A stretch of 64,000 bases of DNA from Actinoplanes aureus (GTDB lineage Bacteria > Actinomycetota > Actinomycetes > Mycobacteriales > Micromonosporaceae): the NCBI RefSeq assembly GCF_015704865.1, contig NZ_JADQTO010000011.1, positions 1 to 64,000 of the forward strand. The letters run 5' to 3'. The notes under the pieces were generated by a model, which saw only the letters and a list, made by a program, of their open reading frames with translations, did no database searches and was not told where the DNA came from. The position numbers and the translations under genes were made by a program. Shown here piece by piece: positions 49,259 to 58,391 of the stretch (position 1 is the stretch's first letter; the number at the start of each line of letters is the position of its first letter).

Positions 49259-49855
49259 TCAGCGGACCACGCGGTAGGTGATGTGGGTGGCCAGGCTTGC
49301 GGGGCGGATCCTGGTCTGCTCCAGCTTGAGCGAGGGCACGCCCTCGAAGAGGCGCTGGCCGGCGCCGAGGGTGACCGGCGCGATGGTCAGCGTGAGCTCG
49401 TCGACCAGGCCGGCCGCGAGGTACTGGTTGAGGGTGGCGGCGCCGCCGGCGATCGTGACGTGGCCGTCGCCGGGGACCTGGCGGGCCCGCTTCAGGGCCT
49501 CGTGGATGCCGCCGGTGACGAAGTGGAACGTCGTGCCACCGGCCATCGGCAGGTCCTCGCGCGGGTGATGGGTGAGCACGAAGACCGGCTTGTGGTACGG
49601 CGGCTCGTCGCCCCACCAGCCCGTCCAGGACAGGTCCCACTCGCCACGGATCGGGCCGAACATGTTGCGGCCCATGATGAACGCGTCTGCGGCGACGATC
49701 TCCTCGGTGACCTCCTTGTTCTCCTCCGGGGTCTCGAACATCCAGCGGTGCAGCTCGTCGACCGGGCCGTCGCCGAACGGCTTGTCGGCGCTGAGGTTGG
49801 GTCCGGCGGCGTAGCCGTCCGCGGACACGGAGATGTAGGCGCTGACGAAGGTCAT
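49259..49855 (-). CDS. RibD C-terminal/dihydrofolate-reductase-like protein
   Basis: 198 residues from ATG 49855. It has the DHFR-like pattern of RibD C-terminal proteins: MTFVSAYISVSADGYAAGP, AADAFIMGRNMFGPIRGEWD, YHKPVFVLTHHPREDLPMAG, VTIAGGAATLNQYLAAGLVD, ELTLTIAPVTLGAGQRLFEG. The NADPH-binding GG and LTHH segments are present. These proteins reduce unknown substrates, possibly pyrimidine or folate-like compounds. It is divergent from the HxlR gene and is probably controlled by it. Confidence 0.85.
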   Translation of the reverse strand: MTFVSAYISVSADGYAAGPNLSADKPFGDGPVDELHRWMFETPEENKEVTEEIVAADAFIMGRNMFGPIRGEWDLSWTGWWGDEPPYHKPVFVLTHHPREDLPMAGGTTFHFVTGGIHEALKRARQVPGDGHVTIAGGAATLNQYLAAGLVDELTLTIAPVTLGAGQRLFEGVPSLKLEQTRIRPASLATHITYRVVR

Positions 49856-49958
49856 GACTCTCTTTCCCTTTCCCTGGCTAACTGGTTGCAACTTGCTACT
49901 GGTCTGGACCGTAGCGAAGACCGGTTGTAGACTGCAAGTGGTTCTGAGGAGGAAATTC
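49856..49958. promoter_or_regulatory. Divergent promoter region, HxlR gene and reductase
   Basis: The 103-base gap holds the palindrome GTTGCAAC, and an ACTTGC/GCAAGT inverted pair about 50 bases apart. For the HxlR gene, TAGACT serves as a -10 (17 bases after TGGACC), followed by GAGGAGG and GTG 49959. HxlR autoregulation of both genes is plausible. Confidence 0.5.
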
Positions 49959-50477
49959 GTGGACGAGGGTCGCTCCGGATGCCCGATCAACCTGTCGCTG
50001 GAGGTTCTCGGCGACCGGTGGTCGTTGCTGATCATCCGGGACATGATGTTCGGCAACCGGCGGCACTTCCGGGCGCTGCTCACGCAGTCCGAGGAGGGCA
50101 TCGCCTCCAACATCCTCGCCGACCGCCTGCAACGGCTCACCCAGCTCGGCATGATCACGTCGGCGCCGGATCCGCGGCACAAGCAGCGCGTGCTGCTCAG
50201 CCTCACCGAGCCGGCCATCCAGCTGGTCCCGGTCCTGGCGCACCTCGGGGCCTGGGGCCGGCGCCACCTGCCGGTGACGCCGGAGCTGGCGATCCGCGCC
50301 GAGGTGCTGGAGCTCGGCGGGCCTGCGCTGTGGGAGCGGTTCATGGACGAGTTGCGCGAGCTGCACCTCGGCCTGGCCCGCCCATCGGGTACGCCGTCCG
50401 TGCTCGCCGAACTGACCGCCGCCTACCTCGCCGAGGTCGAAAAAATGTCAGACCCCGGTCGTAGTCTCACCTCATGA
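49959..50477 (+). CDS. HxlR-family transcriptional regulator
   Basis: 172 residues from GTG 49959 with a strong GAGGAGG. The conserved N-terminal Cys is Cys8 in RSGCPINLSLEVLGDRWSLL, then LIIRDMMFGNRRHFRALLTQ, the winged helix ASNILADRLQRLTQLGMITS, KQRVLLSLTEPAIQLVPVLA. A C-terminal tail longer than in HxlR proper (VEKMSDPGRSLTS) reaches the next gene. HxlR proteins commonly sense electrophiles or redox change. Divergent from the reductase, and its stop overlaps the DNA ligase start by ATGA. Confidence 0.88.
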   Translation: MDEGRSGCPINLSLEVLGDRWSLLIIRDMMFGNRRHFRALLTQSEEGIASNILADRLQRLTQLGMITSAPDPRHKQRVLLSLTEPAIQLVPVLAHLGAWGRRHLPVTPELAIRAEVLELGGPALWERFMDELRELHLGLARPSGTPSVLAELTAAYLAEVEKMSDPGRSLTS

Positions 50478-52468
50478 CCGCGAGTTCTCCGTTCTCCACC
50501 CGCGCCGAGTTCGACGAGGCGGTGGAGCAGGCGCGCCAGGCCGCCCAGGTGTATTACGACACCGGCGACGCGCTGATGACCGACGCCGACTACGACGTGC
50601 TCGCCGACCGGATCGCCGCGACCGTCGAGGCGCACCCCGGCTGGGACGACCGGGGCATCACCACCGCGGTCGCCGCCGGCGCCTCCGCCGGCGGGGACGT
50701 GCGGCACCCGACGGCGATGCTCTCCCTCGACAAGATCAAGACGCCGGAGGAGGCCGCCGAGTTCGTCGCCACCCTCGGCGGCGACGGCTGCCTGGTCGAG
50801 GTGAAACTCGACGGCCTGGCCATCCGGGCGGAGTATGTGGACGGCGCCCTGGTCCTCGCCGCCCTGCGCGGTGACGGCACCACCGGGGAGGACGTGACCG
50901 TCCAGGTCCGGCGCGGCGTCGTCGGCCTGCCGGAGAAACTGGCCGCGTCGTGGAGCGGTGAGGTTCGGGGCGAGGTCTTCATGACCGTCGCCGACTTCGA
51001 GGCGGCCGGCGCCAACCGGGTCGCCGCGGGTGGCAAGCCGTTCGTCAACTCCCGCGGTGCGGTGGCCGGCGCCATCCGGGCGATCGACCGCAACTACGAG
51101 GCGCCGATGACCTTCGCGGCCTATGAGATCAGTGGCGAGTTCGGCAGTCACCTGGCCGCCATGGCGCACGCCGAGAGCCTCGGGTTCACGCCGGCCTGTG
51201 GCCTGATTCCCGAGGTGGCGGGGGAGTTGCACACCCCCGAGCAGGTGATCGCCGCGATCGACACGATCGGCGCGCACCGCTCGGACCTGCCGTTCCCTCT
51301 GGACGGTGCGGTCATCAAGGCCAACCTGGAGAGCACCCGCCGCCGGCTCGGGCTCGCCAGCCGTACGCCGTATTGGGCTACGGCGTACAAATACCCGCCC
51401 GACACCGCCTCCACGGTGCTGCGCGACATCCAGGTGCGGGTCGGGCGGACCGGGCGGATCAGCCTGCGCGCGATCGTCGAGCCGGTCTACGTGGCCGGCA
51501 CCACCGTCACCTACGCCACCCTGCACAACCCCAAGTGGGTCGCCGATCAGGGCCTGGCCATCGGCCAGACCGTCGCGGTGTGGCGGGCCGGCGACGTCAT
51601 CCCGCGGGTCACCTCGCCGATCGGTGAGCAGCCGCACGGCCTCACCCCGTGGACCGCCCCCGAGGAGTGCCCGCAGTGCGGCGAGCCGTGGGACAAGTCG
51701 AGCCTGCTGTGGCGCTGCCACACCGCCTCCTGCGCCGCCGCCAACGCGCTGGCGTATTGGTGCAGCCGCGAGGCGCTGGACGTCGACGGCGCCGGCGACT
51801 CCTTCTGCGACACGCTGGTCGAGCAGGGGCTCGCCCGCAACGTCGCCGACCTGTATGACCTGACCGTCGACCGCATCGCCGACCTCCCGGTCGGCAAGAC
51901 CGCCGCCGGCGGCACGGTGACGCTGGGCCGCAACAACGCCGAGCGCATCATCGCCGGCCTGGAGGCCAGCAAGAAGCAGCCGTTCAACCGGGTCGTCACC
52001 GGCCTCGGCATCCGGATGACCGGCCGCAGCGTCGGCCGATGGCTGGCCGCCCACTTCAAGACGATGGACGCGCTGCGCGCCGCGACGGTCGAGGAGATCG
52101 CCCAGATCGACAAGATGGGCCTGATCAAGGCCCAGCACGTGGTGGACGGTCTAGCGGCGATGAGCGAGGTCATCGACCGGCTGGCCGCGCACGGCCTCAC
52201 CATGCAGATCGTCGAGACCGGCGGCCCGAAACCGTGGGACGGCAAGAAGGTCGTGGTGAGCGGTTCCGTGCCCGGCCTGAGCCGCACCGAGGCCCAGGAG
52301 GCGGCGGCCCGGCTCGGCGCTTCGGTGTCCGGCTCGGTCAGCAAGAACACCGACATCCTGGTGGCCGGCGACGGCGCCGGCAGCAAGCTGGCCAAGGCGC
52401 AGCAGCTGGGCGTGACGGTGATGACCGCCGAGGAGTTCGCGGCGATGGTGCAGGAGGCCGGGTCGTGA
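50474..52468 (+). CDS. ligA: NAD-dependent DNA ligase
   Basis: 664 residues. Ia domain (YYDTGDALMTDADYDVLADR), adenylation domain with Lys111 in EVKLDGLA, OB-fold (VYVAGTTVTYATLHNPKWVA), four-Cys zinc finger (CPQCGEPWD... then CHTASC), HhH domain and a C-terminal BRCT (GKKVVVSGSVPGLSRTEAQE). Seals nicks using NAD. The usual actinobacterial housekeeping ligA lies in another context (with gatCAB), so I suspect a second ligase. Its ATG overlaps the HxlR stop, which makes it part of a redox- or stress-regulated unit. The whole adenylation region around the Ia-to-nucleotide linker is shorter than in housekeeping LigA. Confidence 0.88.
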   Translation: MTASSPFSTRAEFDEAVEQARQAAQVYYDTGDALMTDADYDVLADRIAATVEAHPGWDDRGITTAVAAGASAGGDVRHPTAMLSLDKIKTPEEAAEFVATLGGDGCLVEVKLDGLAIRAEYVDGALVLAALRGDGTTGEDVTVQVRRGVVGLPEKLAASWSGEVRGEVFMTVADFEAAGANRVAAGGKPFVNSRGAVAGAIRAIDRNYEAPMTFAAYEISGEFGSHLAAMAHAESLGFTPACGLIPEVAGELHTPEQVIAAIDTIGAHRSDLPFPLDGAVIKANLESTRRRLGLASRTPYWATAYKYPPDTASTVLRDIQVRVGRTGRISLRAIVEPVYVAGTTVTYATLHNPKWVADQGLAIGQTVAVWRAGDVIPRVTSPIGEQPHGLTPWTAPEECPQCGEPWDKSSLLWRCHTASCAAANALAYWCSREALDVDGAGDSFCDTLVEQGLARNVADLYDLTVDRIADLPVGKTAAGGTVTLGRNNAERIIAGLEASKKQPFNRVVTGLGIRMTGRSVGRWLAAHFKTMDALRAATVEEIAQIDKMGLIKAQHVVDGLAAMSEVIDRLAAHGLTMQIVETGGPKPWDGKKVVVSGSVPGLSRTEAQEAAARLGASVSGSVSKNTDILVAGDGAGSKLAKAQQLGVTVMTAEEFAAMVQEAGS

Positions 52469-52471
52469 GCT

Positions 52472-52501
52472 GACGCTTGCCGGTCAGCTCCGGCAAGCGT
52501 C
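52472..52501. terminator. Hairpin between ligA and the AfsR-like gene
   Basis: A perfect 12-bp stem GACGCTTGCCGG (52472-52483) pairing with 52490-52501, loop TCAGCT. It lies between two convergent genes and would end both transcripts. Confidence 0.75.
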
Positions 52502-52567
52502 GTCCGCGGCCGGAGACACCCGACGGTATCTTGATCTCTGTCGACCGAGTCGCCGGCCGGATGCCCG

Positions 52568-55386
52568 TTACGAGTGGTGTTTCTCGAGTCTGGTGCGAAC
52601 CTCCTCGACGTCCGGGTGGTCGAGCTGATCGAGGATGAACAGCGAGTGCTGCCAGGCGGCACGTGCGGCTTCGTGCTCGCCGACGGCGTGGTGGGCGTCG
52701 CCGAGGTGGGTAAGTGTGTCGGCTTCCAAATAGCGGTCGCCGACCATGCGGCACAGGTCGAGAGCCTGCTCGTAGCAGGCGACGGCCTGGGCCTGATGGC
52801 CCAGCCTGTCATGGCTGACACCGAGACCGAACCACATCCTTGCCTGACTGTCGCGGTCACCGTTTCCTGGGTGAGGGCGAGGGCCTTCAGACAGAGGACG
52901 ATGATCTGCTGGTGTTCGTCGAGGTGGGGATGACGCGTGCAAGCCGCGTTGAGGGCGTCTGCCGACCCTACCGGCGGGCCGGCAGGCGGGTGCAGGTCGA
53001 CCGCCCGCCGCAGGTGATCCATTGCCGCCTGTCTGCTGCCGCGCATTCCAGACAGCCAGGCGAGATGGATGTGAGCGCCGGCCTGATCGCCGAGGTCGCC
53101 GAACAGATCGAGCGCCTCCTGCAGGCACGCCAGGGCGTCGTCGTAGCGCCCCAGATGTTCGTAGGCGATGGCGAGGTAATCGTAGGCACGGCCGAGTCTG
53201 CGGCGGGTGTGGGCCTGTTCGGGCCGGTCGGCCAGGGGGACGGCGGCTATGGCGGCGCGCTGGAGGATGATCTGATCGTGCCAGTACCCCCGGCGGTTCA
53301 TGAAGTTCGTGAGGGTCACGGCAAGCTGCCAGACATGGATGCCGAACCCTGTGCTGGCGGCTTCGCTCACGGCGGCGAGCAACACGGCGCGCTCGGCGGC
53401 GAACCAGGCCGCCGCCTGGCCGGCGTCGGCGAGATCCAGAGGGGTGACTCCGGCCAATGGCGGGGCGGCGGTGATCGAAGCCGAATGCGGGTTGGACAGC
53501 GACTCCGTACGAGCGCCGGACAGCGCCGTGTGCAGGTAGTGGTCGAGCAGCCGGCCGATTGCGGTGCGCCGGTCGATGTGGCTGTCGTGAGCGTGAGCTC
53601 GTTCGGTGGCGTAGACGCGGAGCAGGTCGTGGAACGCGTACCGGCCGGGAACGTGTTCGGTCACGAGATTCGCACGGGTGAGTTCGACCAGCAGGAGGCG
53701 CACCCGGTGAGAGGGCAGGCCGACGAGGCTGGCCGCCGCGGCTGTGGAGATGTCTGGGCCGGGCGCCAGGCCGAGTAACCGGAACAGTCTGGCAGCGTCG
53801 GCGCTGAGCCGCTGGTAGGACCACGAGAATACGGCCCGTACGTCGCTGCTCGGATCGGTGTCGGCCAGGGCGTCGAGCCGGTCCCGGGCGTCGTGTAGTT
53901 CGGCGGCGAGGGCGTGCAGGGGAAAGTGGGGAAGGGCGGCGGCACGGGCGGCCACGATCGCCAGGGCCAGAGGCAGCCGCGCACAGGACGAGATGATGTC
54001 GTCGACCGTGTCGGGTTGGGCGGCTACCCGGGCGGTGCCGAGCCGGGCGTCCAGCAACTGCCACGCCTCCTCCGGGGTGAGCAGGTCGAGGGTGAGCGGG
54101 TGAGCGCCGTTGGCGGCGACCGGGCCGGAGAGCCGGTCGCGGCTGGTGACCAGCACGAGACAGCCGGGCGAGCCGGGCAACAGTGGGCGAACCTGGTCGG
54201 GGGTGCGGGCATTGTCCAGCACAACCAGCATGCGCCGACCGGCGAGCAGGCTCCGGTAGAGGGCCGCCTGGGCATCCGGATCGGCCGGGATGCGCTGTGG
54301 CGGTACGGCCAGGGCGTCTAGGAACCCGCGAATCGCTGCGGCAGGGTCCATCACCGCACCAGTGGGGTCGAACCCGCGCAGGTTCACATACAGCTGCCCA
54401 TCGGCGAAATGGTCGGCCACTCGATGCGCCCAGTGCACGGCCAGGGCCGTCTTGCCGACCCCGGCCGTGCCGGACAGGGCGGAGATGATCACCGCCGTGG
54501 GTTGCCGGCCGGCGACGTCCAGGACCGCGTCGAGTTGGTCGAGTTCGTGCGTACGGCCGGTGAACGACTGCGGTGAGGCGGGCAGTTGGCGCGGTATTGA
54601 ACATCCTGCCGCTGGCCCGGACCGGTCGGCGACGAGGGGTGGGGCGGCCAGTATCGGGTCGACGGTGAGGATTTGATGGTGTAGCCGCTGCAGTGGAGGG
54701 CTGGGATCAACCCCGAGCTCGGTGGCCAGCCGTCGCCGCATCTCCTCGTAGCAGGACAGCGCATCGGCTTGGCGGCCGCAGCGATACAGGGCCAATATGA
54801 GCTGGCTGGCCAGTCGTTCGTCCAGCGGGCCCATGGCGGATCTCGCGGCCAGCTCAGCCACCAGGGCGGCGTGTTGACCGCGGCGTAGTGCCAGGTCGTT
54901 GCGGTCGAGTTCGGCGGCCCACCGTTCCCGGTTCAGACTGTCGCGGATGGCGTTGATCCACGGACTGTCCAGGGCGGCGAAGGCCTCCCCTCGCCACAAA
55001 CCGAGGGCTTGGTTCAGGAGATCAGCCGTGTCCTCGTCATCACCGGCGGCGCGGGCCTGGGCGAGAAGGCGATGGAAGTGGTGCAGGTCGATTGCCGTCG
55101 GCTCGACGGTCAGGACGTAGCCGGCGGGCTGACGGCCGATGTTCATATCGGTGGCGCCGGCCAGAGCTTGCCGTAATCGGGACAGGTAGCTGTAAAGCAC
55201 TTCCCGGGCCCGCTGCGGCTTACGGTCCGCCCAGACTCGGTCCATCAGCTGCTCAACCGGCACGCTGCGGTTGGCATCCACCAACAGAGCGGCCAGCACG
55301 CAGCGCTGGCGTGCCGGTCCGAGGTCCAGGGCGCGGCCGTCGAGGTGAGCTTCTGTCTCGCCGAGCAAGCCGAAGGTGACGGCCAT
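52568..55386 (-). pseudogene. AfsR/SARP-type regulator (BTAD-NB-ARC-TPR), frameshifted near the 3' end
   Basis: Start ATG 55386. SARP winged helix (about 1-95), BTAD (about 96-243), NB-ARC with P-loop GTAGVGKTALA (about 275-560) and a helical/TPR region (about 700 on) of AfsR-type regulators. The frame holds to about residue 840 at LKALALTQE. Then a -1 shift gives LTQENGDRDSQARMWFGLG, which continues the TPR region through LGHQAQAVACYEQAL and LTHLGDAHHAVGEHEAARAA to the stop at 52568. The shift falls at the run TTT at 52863-52865 (AAA on the coding strand), where one A appears lost. Read without the shift, the frame runs on for about 430 codons antisense to ligA and encodes nothing. It is a frame error or a real mutation. 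Confidence 0.8.
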
Positions 55387-55477
55387 CGCGCCCCCTCTGA
55401 CGAAGCTCCGGTCGGGGAGTGGCCGCAGAAGGTCTCAGCCGGACGCCTGCGGCAGGCCGGAAGGGGGAGAGTCCACG

Positions 55478-55678
55478 ATGGACCGGATTGTCAGGCTGCT
55501 GCCTGCCGGGGAAGTGCGGCAGGCCGCCGTGAGCTCGGCGCAGCGCCGGCAAGACCTTGTCGGCGCCCCCGTCCAGCGGGCCCGCTCGCCCACCGGCACG
55601 CCCCGAATCGTCGATCTCCGGCGGCGCATCGATCAAGGCAGTGGCTCACGATCAGTATCAGCAGAGCAGAAGAAATGA
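55478..55678 (+). CDS. Candidate small protein, 66 aa
   Basis: A 66-codon frame starting at ATG 55478 with a GGGGGAGA ribosome site 7-8 bases before. The product (MDRIVRLLPAGEVRQAAVSS...) is strongly basic, ending in DQGSGSRSVSAEQKK. A hairpin with arms of about 10 bp (GCGCCGGCAAG at 55543-55553 against 55556-55566) lies inside it. It lies in the otherwise gene-free region between the AfsR-like gene and the C2-like gene (55387-55776). No family is recognised. The region also has no other obvious coding frame. Confidence 0.4.
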   Translation: MDRIVRLLPAGEVRQAAVSSAQRRQDLVGAPVQRARSPTGTPRIVDLRRRIDQGSGSRSVSAEQKK

Positions 55679-55776
55679 ATCGATTCCTGACGGCGCAGCC
55701 GTTGGAAATCACTGACAGCCTCGTGGCGGCACGAGGCTTCGATGCCCGGAAGGAATTCTGGGCAGGAGGAGGAACA

Positions 55777-56088
55777 ATGTCAGAATTGAATTTCACCTCA
55801 TTGCGTTGCCTGAGGCAGCAGGACGTGTCGGGGGTTGACGAGCCGCGGCTGGTGGTCGACGGCAGGACAGTCTGGAACGGCGCCATCGACAGGGGCAGGA
55901 GTCATGAGTGGCGTCCGCCGCTCTCCGTCACATTCGACGGCTCTGTCGTCGTGCAGGTGGACGAGATGAACGGCGACAATCCCAAGAGGATCGGGGAACC
56001 GGTGACCATCACGGCCAAGTCGTCATCGCCGGCGGTGTTCAAGACATCCGGAGCCCACTACGAGCTCCATTACCGGCAGGCCTCCTGA
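55777..56088 (+). CDS. Small C2-like beta protein, 103 aa
   Basis: Start ATG 55777 has GGAGGAGGAACA before it, an excellent ribosome site. 103 residues with the strand pattern SELNFTSLRCLRQQDVSGV, DEPRLVVDGRTVWNGAIDRG, LSVTFDGSVVVQVDEMNGDN, then GEPVTITAKSSS, FKTSGAHYELHYRQAS. The DEMNGDNP turn and the YELHY end resemble C2-like calcium-binding proteins of similar length. No signal peptide. It lies downstream of the AfsR-like gene on the opposite strand; a longer in-frame start at ATG 55675 is possible. Its 3' end is followed by a strong hairpin. Confidence 0.65.
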   Translation: MSELNFTSLRCLRQQDVSGVDEPRLVVDGRTVWNGAIDRGRSHEWRPPLSVTFDGSVVVQVDEMNGDNPKRIGEPVTITAKSSSPAVFKTSGAHYELHYRQAS

Positions 56089-56118
56089 CGCACTGAAGGA
56101 GTCGATGCCTGCTCTTCT

Positions 56119-56150
56119 CCATGGCCCCCGGCGAGCGCCGGGGGCCATGG
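56119..56150. terminator. Bidirectional 14-bp hairpin
   Basis: CCATGGCCCCCGGC (56119-56132), loop GAGC, then the exact complement at 56137-56150. It is the strongest hairpin noticed in the window and lies between convergent genes. Confidence 0.8.
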
Positions 56151-56211
56151 CAGTTCGGTGGTGTCGCTGAATGAGCCCTTCATCCCGCGTAGCGGGTGGC
56201 TTCGACAGAGA

Positions 56212-56691
56212 CTATGCGGGGTCGCCCGGGGCTTGGCTGCCTTCCGCCAAGACGGCTAGCCGGTCGAGGGAGGCACGCAGTCTGTCCGCAGTGGTCGCCT
56301 GGGCACGCGGGATGCGCTTTTCGTCGGTCAGCTGCGTCCAGTCGTAGGTGTGGGTGACGCGTGTTCGGCCGGCGTCGATGGGATTGAGCTCCCACCGCCA
56401 CAGGTGGCCGGGAGGCGTGCGGCCCGGCTCGGCGGGGCGCCAGGCTATGCGGCGGCCTTCGGTGAACTCCACGACGTGGTTCTCCCGGACGTTGCCATGG
56501 GTGGTGGTCATGGTGAACACGTCACCGAGGGCGCGGACACGCTGGCCCTCGGCGGCTTCGGAGAGGTTGTCGTTGCCGTCCCAGGCCGGCTGCCGCGCCG
56601 GGTCGGCGATGAGCTCGAAGATGCTGTCGGCTCCGGCTGCGATCTCCCGGCCGGCGCTGACGACACGCTCGTTGTCATGGCTATCGGTCAT
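56212..56691 (-). CDS. SRPBCC (START/Bet v1-like) protein
   Basis: 159 residues from ATG 56691. START-like fold: RVVSAGREIAAGADSIFELI, ADPARQPAWDGNDNLSEAAE, GQRVRALGDVFTMTTTHGNV, RENHVVEFTEGRRIAWRPAE, HLWRWELNPIDAGRTRVTHT. These form a hydrophobic cavity and bind lipids or polyketides, or act as toxins' aromatase-like subunits; specificity unknown. The frame extends to 56727 but begins in the sequence CFDERMTDSHDN, where M at 56691 is more plausible. Confidence 0.82.
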   Translation of the reverse strand: MTDSHDNERVVSAGREIAAGADSIFELIADPARQPAWDGNDNLSEAAEGQRVRALGDVFTMTTTHGNVRENHVVEFTEGRRIAWRPAEPGRTPPGHLWRWELNPIDAGRTRVTHTYDWTQLTDEKRIPRAQATTADRLRASLDRLAVLAEGSQAPGDPA

Positions 56692-56742
56692 GCGCTCATC
56701 GAAGCATCCGACCGGGGTCGCGATCATGTTCGGTGGCGCAAC

Positions 56743-57405
56743 TCATTCGTTCTCGCGCAGGCGTGAGAAGAACGCCGCGAGCAGAAAAACCGCGAAGATC
56801 AATAGGTTGAGGATCCAGCGCGGGTCGTCGAGGTGCAGTGCTTCGGAGAACTGCTGTTTCTCCGCCGCGGTCATCCGCGTCGTGGATTGTTCCGCCGCGG
56901 CGAAGTCCAGGCGGTCGGAGACGAACGTCAGGTAGCTCCAGACTCGGTGCACGAAGTAGAGGGCGGCCGCGACGACCAAGAGGATCCGGCGGGTTCCCGG
57001 GCGCCATCCCAGGATCAGCAGAGCGGGGATGATCACCAGCTCGGTGGGCACGTTAGCCGCGATCGCGATGGGAATGCTGGGCAGGAACATCACCACCATG
57101 CTCTCCGCGGTGATCGACGAACTGTCCATCGCGGTGTTCAACAGCAGCAGCCCGACGGCGCCGCCGAATGCGAACAGCGCCATGGTCACGCAGCCCAGCG
57201 CGACCAGAGTGTCCTCCAGCCAGGCGCTGAGCACCGGTCTGCGACTGACCCGATACGCGGCGAAGCTGATGACGGCCGCCCAGCCGACACCGATCAGCAG
57301 GGGCAGCGGCAGGGGCAGGAATTCCGTCAGGGACAGGGTCTGCAGCGCGACGGTGAACACTGCGACCAAGGCGAACGGGGCGAGCCGATCGATACGTTGC
57401 GTCAT
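56743..57405 (-). CDS. Integral membrane protein, unknown family
   Basis: 220 residues from ATG 57405, with about six hydrophobic segments: FALVAVFTVALQTLSLTEFL, PLPLPLLIGVGWAAVISFAA, LVALGCVTMALFAFGGAVGL, FLPSIPIAIAANVPTELVII, RILLVVAAALYFVHRVWSYL and a C-terminal ILNLLIFAVFLLAAFFSRLR. An acidic cytosolic stretch with AEQSTTRMTAAEKQQFSEAL lies before the last. I cannot name the family. It is on the same strand as the operon starting at 59539, but the gap to it is 72 bases, so cotranscription is uncertain. Confidence 0.7.
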   Translation of the reverse strand: MTQRIDRLAPFALVAVFTVALQTLSLTEFLPLPLPLLIGVGWAAVISFAAYRVSRRPVLSAWLEDTLVALGCVTMALFAFGGAVGLLLLNTAMDSSSITAESMVVMFLPSIPIAIAANVPTELVIIPALLILGWRPGTRRILLVVAAALYFVHRVWSYLTFVSDRLDFAAAEQSTTRMTAAEKQQFSEALHLDDPRWILNLLIFAVFLLAAFFSRLRENE

Positions 57406-57477
57406 GCCCGCGAACGCTAGGAACATGCGGCCCGCGCGGGCATCTGCCAAAGGTTCAAACGGTGGACTAAACCGGGT

Positions 57478-57927
57478 TCAGTCCAGCAGGCCCGCCTCGC
57501 GCGCGTGGGCGACGGCCTGCAGACGGCTCGCCGCCTCGAGCTTGCGGAAGATGTGGTTGAGGTGCGCTTTCACCGTGCCGGGCGCGACGAAGAGCGCCCT
57601 CGCGATCTCCGCGTTGGAGCGGCCGGCCGCCAGATGGTGCAGCACCTCCAGCTCTCGCGCGCTGAGCTGGTCCGCGAGCCTGCGGGTCGCCGCGGGGGCG
57701 AGCGCCCCGGCCGGCGGGGCCGGGATCCGGCGGACGGCCAGCACCGCCACCGCGAGGACGAACGCGCCGAACAGCGGGATCACCCACCACTGTTCGCCGC
57801 CGTGGTCGACCATCCCGAACGACAGCCCGATGATTACCATCGCCCACAGGAAACAGCCGGTCAGTACGGCGGCGATGAGCAGGCGCCTGCGAAAACGAGG
57901 CGACAGTAGCCAGGCGACGACGCGCAT
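57478..57927 (-). CDS. LuxR-family regulator with two N-terminal membrane spans
   Basis: 149 residues from ATG 57927. The N-terminus has two hydrophobic segments (LLIAAVLTGCFLWAMVIIGL and WVIPLFGAFVLAVAVLAVRR), and the C-terminal GerE HTH (about 80-149) reads LSARELEVLHHLAAGRSNAE, FVAPGTVKAHLNHIFRKLEA. It has no receiver domain, so it is a membrane-bound LuxR-type regulator. It is the last gene of the minus-strand operon 57478-59539. The unusual architecture suggests sensing at the membrane, with the domain staying cytosolic. Confidence 0.78.
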   Translation of the reverse strand: MRVVAWLLSPRFRRRLLIAAVLTGCFLWAMVIIGLSFGMVDHGGEQWWVIPLFGAFVLAVAVLAVRRIPAPPAGALAPAATRRLADQLSARELEVLHHLAAGRSNAEIARALFVAPGTVKAHLNHIFRKLEAASRLQAVAHAREAGLLD

Positions 57928-57959
57928 CGACACCCCCGTGGTCAGAATCCGGGCCGAGC

Positions 57960-58388
57960 CTAGGCGGAGGGCGGGACCTGAAGCCGCACGACCGGGAACT
58001 TGCGCTCGGTCTTCTTCTCGTACTCCCGGGCCTCCGGCCAGTATTCGCGCCAGATCGCGTACAGATCCTCCCATCTTGGATCGCCCGGCCGGACCACCTC
58101 GTAGTCGGCGGCAAGCGTGGCCGGGCCGAGCTCGATCGTGGCCGGCCCGGTGGCCGCCTCCAGGTTGGCGACCCACTCCGGGTCCTTCGGCGCGCCACCG
58201 ACGGTGCCGCACACCACGTACGCGTCCCCGTCCGGCGCCGCGACCAGCGGCGTGACGAACTCCTTGCCGGATCGCCGCCCGATGTGATGCAGCAGGACGA
58301 GGGTCTTGCCCTCCCAGTGCATGCCCACCACACCGTCGTTGGCCCGGAACGTCGCGATGATCTGGTCGTTGAAGGACGCCATCGCCAT
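57960..58388 (-). CDS. Deazaflavin (F420)-dependent nitroreductase family protein
   Basis: 142 residues. It has the family pattern FNDQIIATFRANDGVVGMHW, EGKTLVLLHHIGRRSGKEFV, TVGGAPKDPEWVANLEAATG and the C-terminal YEKKTERKFPVVRL. It is a paralogue of the gene at 17722. Start ATG 58388 lies 3 bases after the nucleotidyltransferase stop (second in-frame ATG at 58382). Third gene of the minus-strand operon. Confidence 0.88.
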   Translation of the reverse strand: MAMASFNDQIIATFRANDGVVGMHWEGKTLVLLHHIGRRSGKEFVTPLVAAPDGDAYVVCGTVGGAPKDPEWVANLEAATGPATIELGPATLAADYEVVRPGDPRWEDLYAIWREYWPEAREYEKKTERKFPVVRLQVPPSA

Positions 58389-58391
58389 ACG

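Noticed and set aside
51547..52567. A 430-codon minus-strand extension of the AfsR-like frame antisense to ligA
   Set aside because: It loses all TPR-like sequence after residue ~840 and is rich in Arg/Ser/Pro/Thr shadow composition. It is an out-of-frame reading after the frameshift, not a protein.
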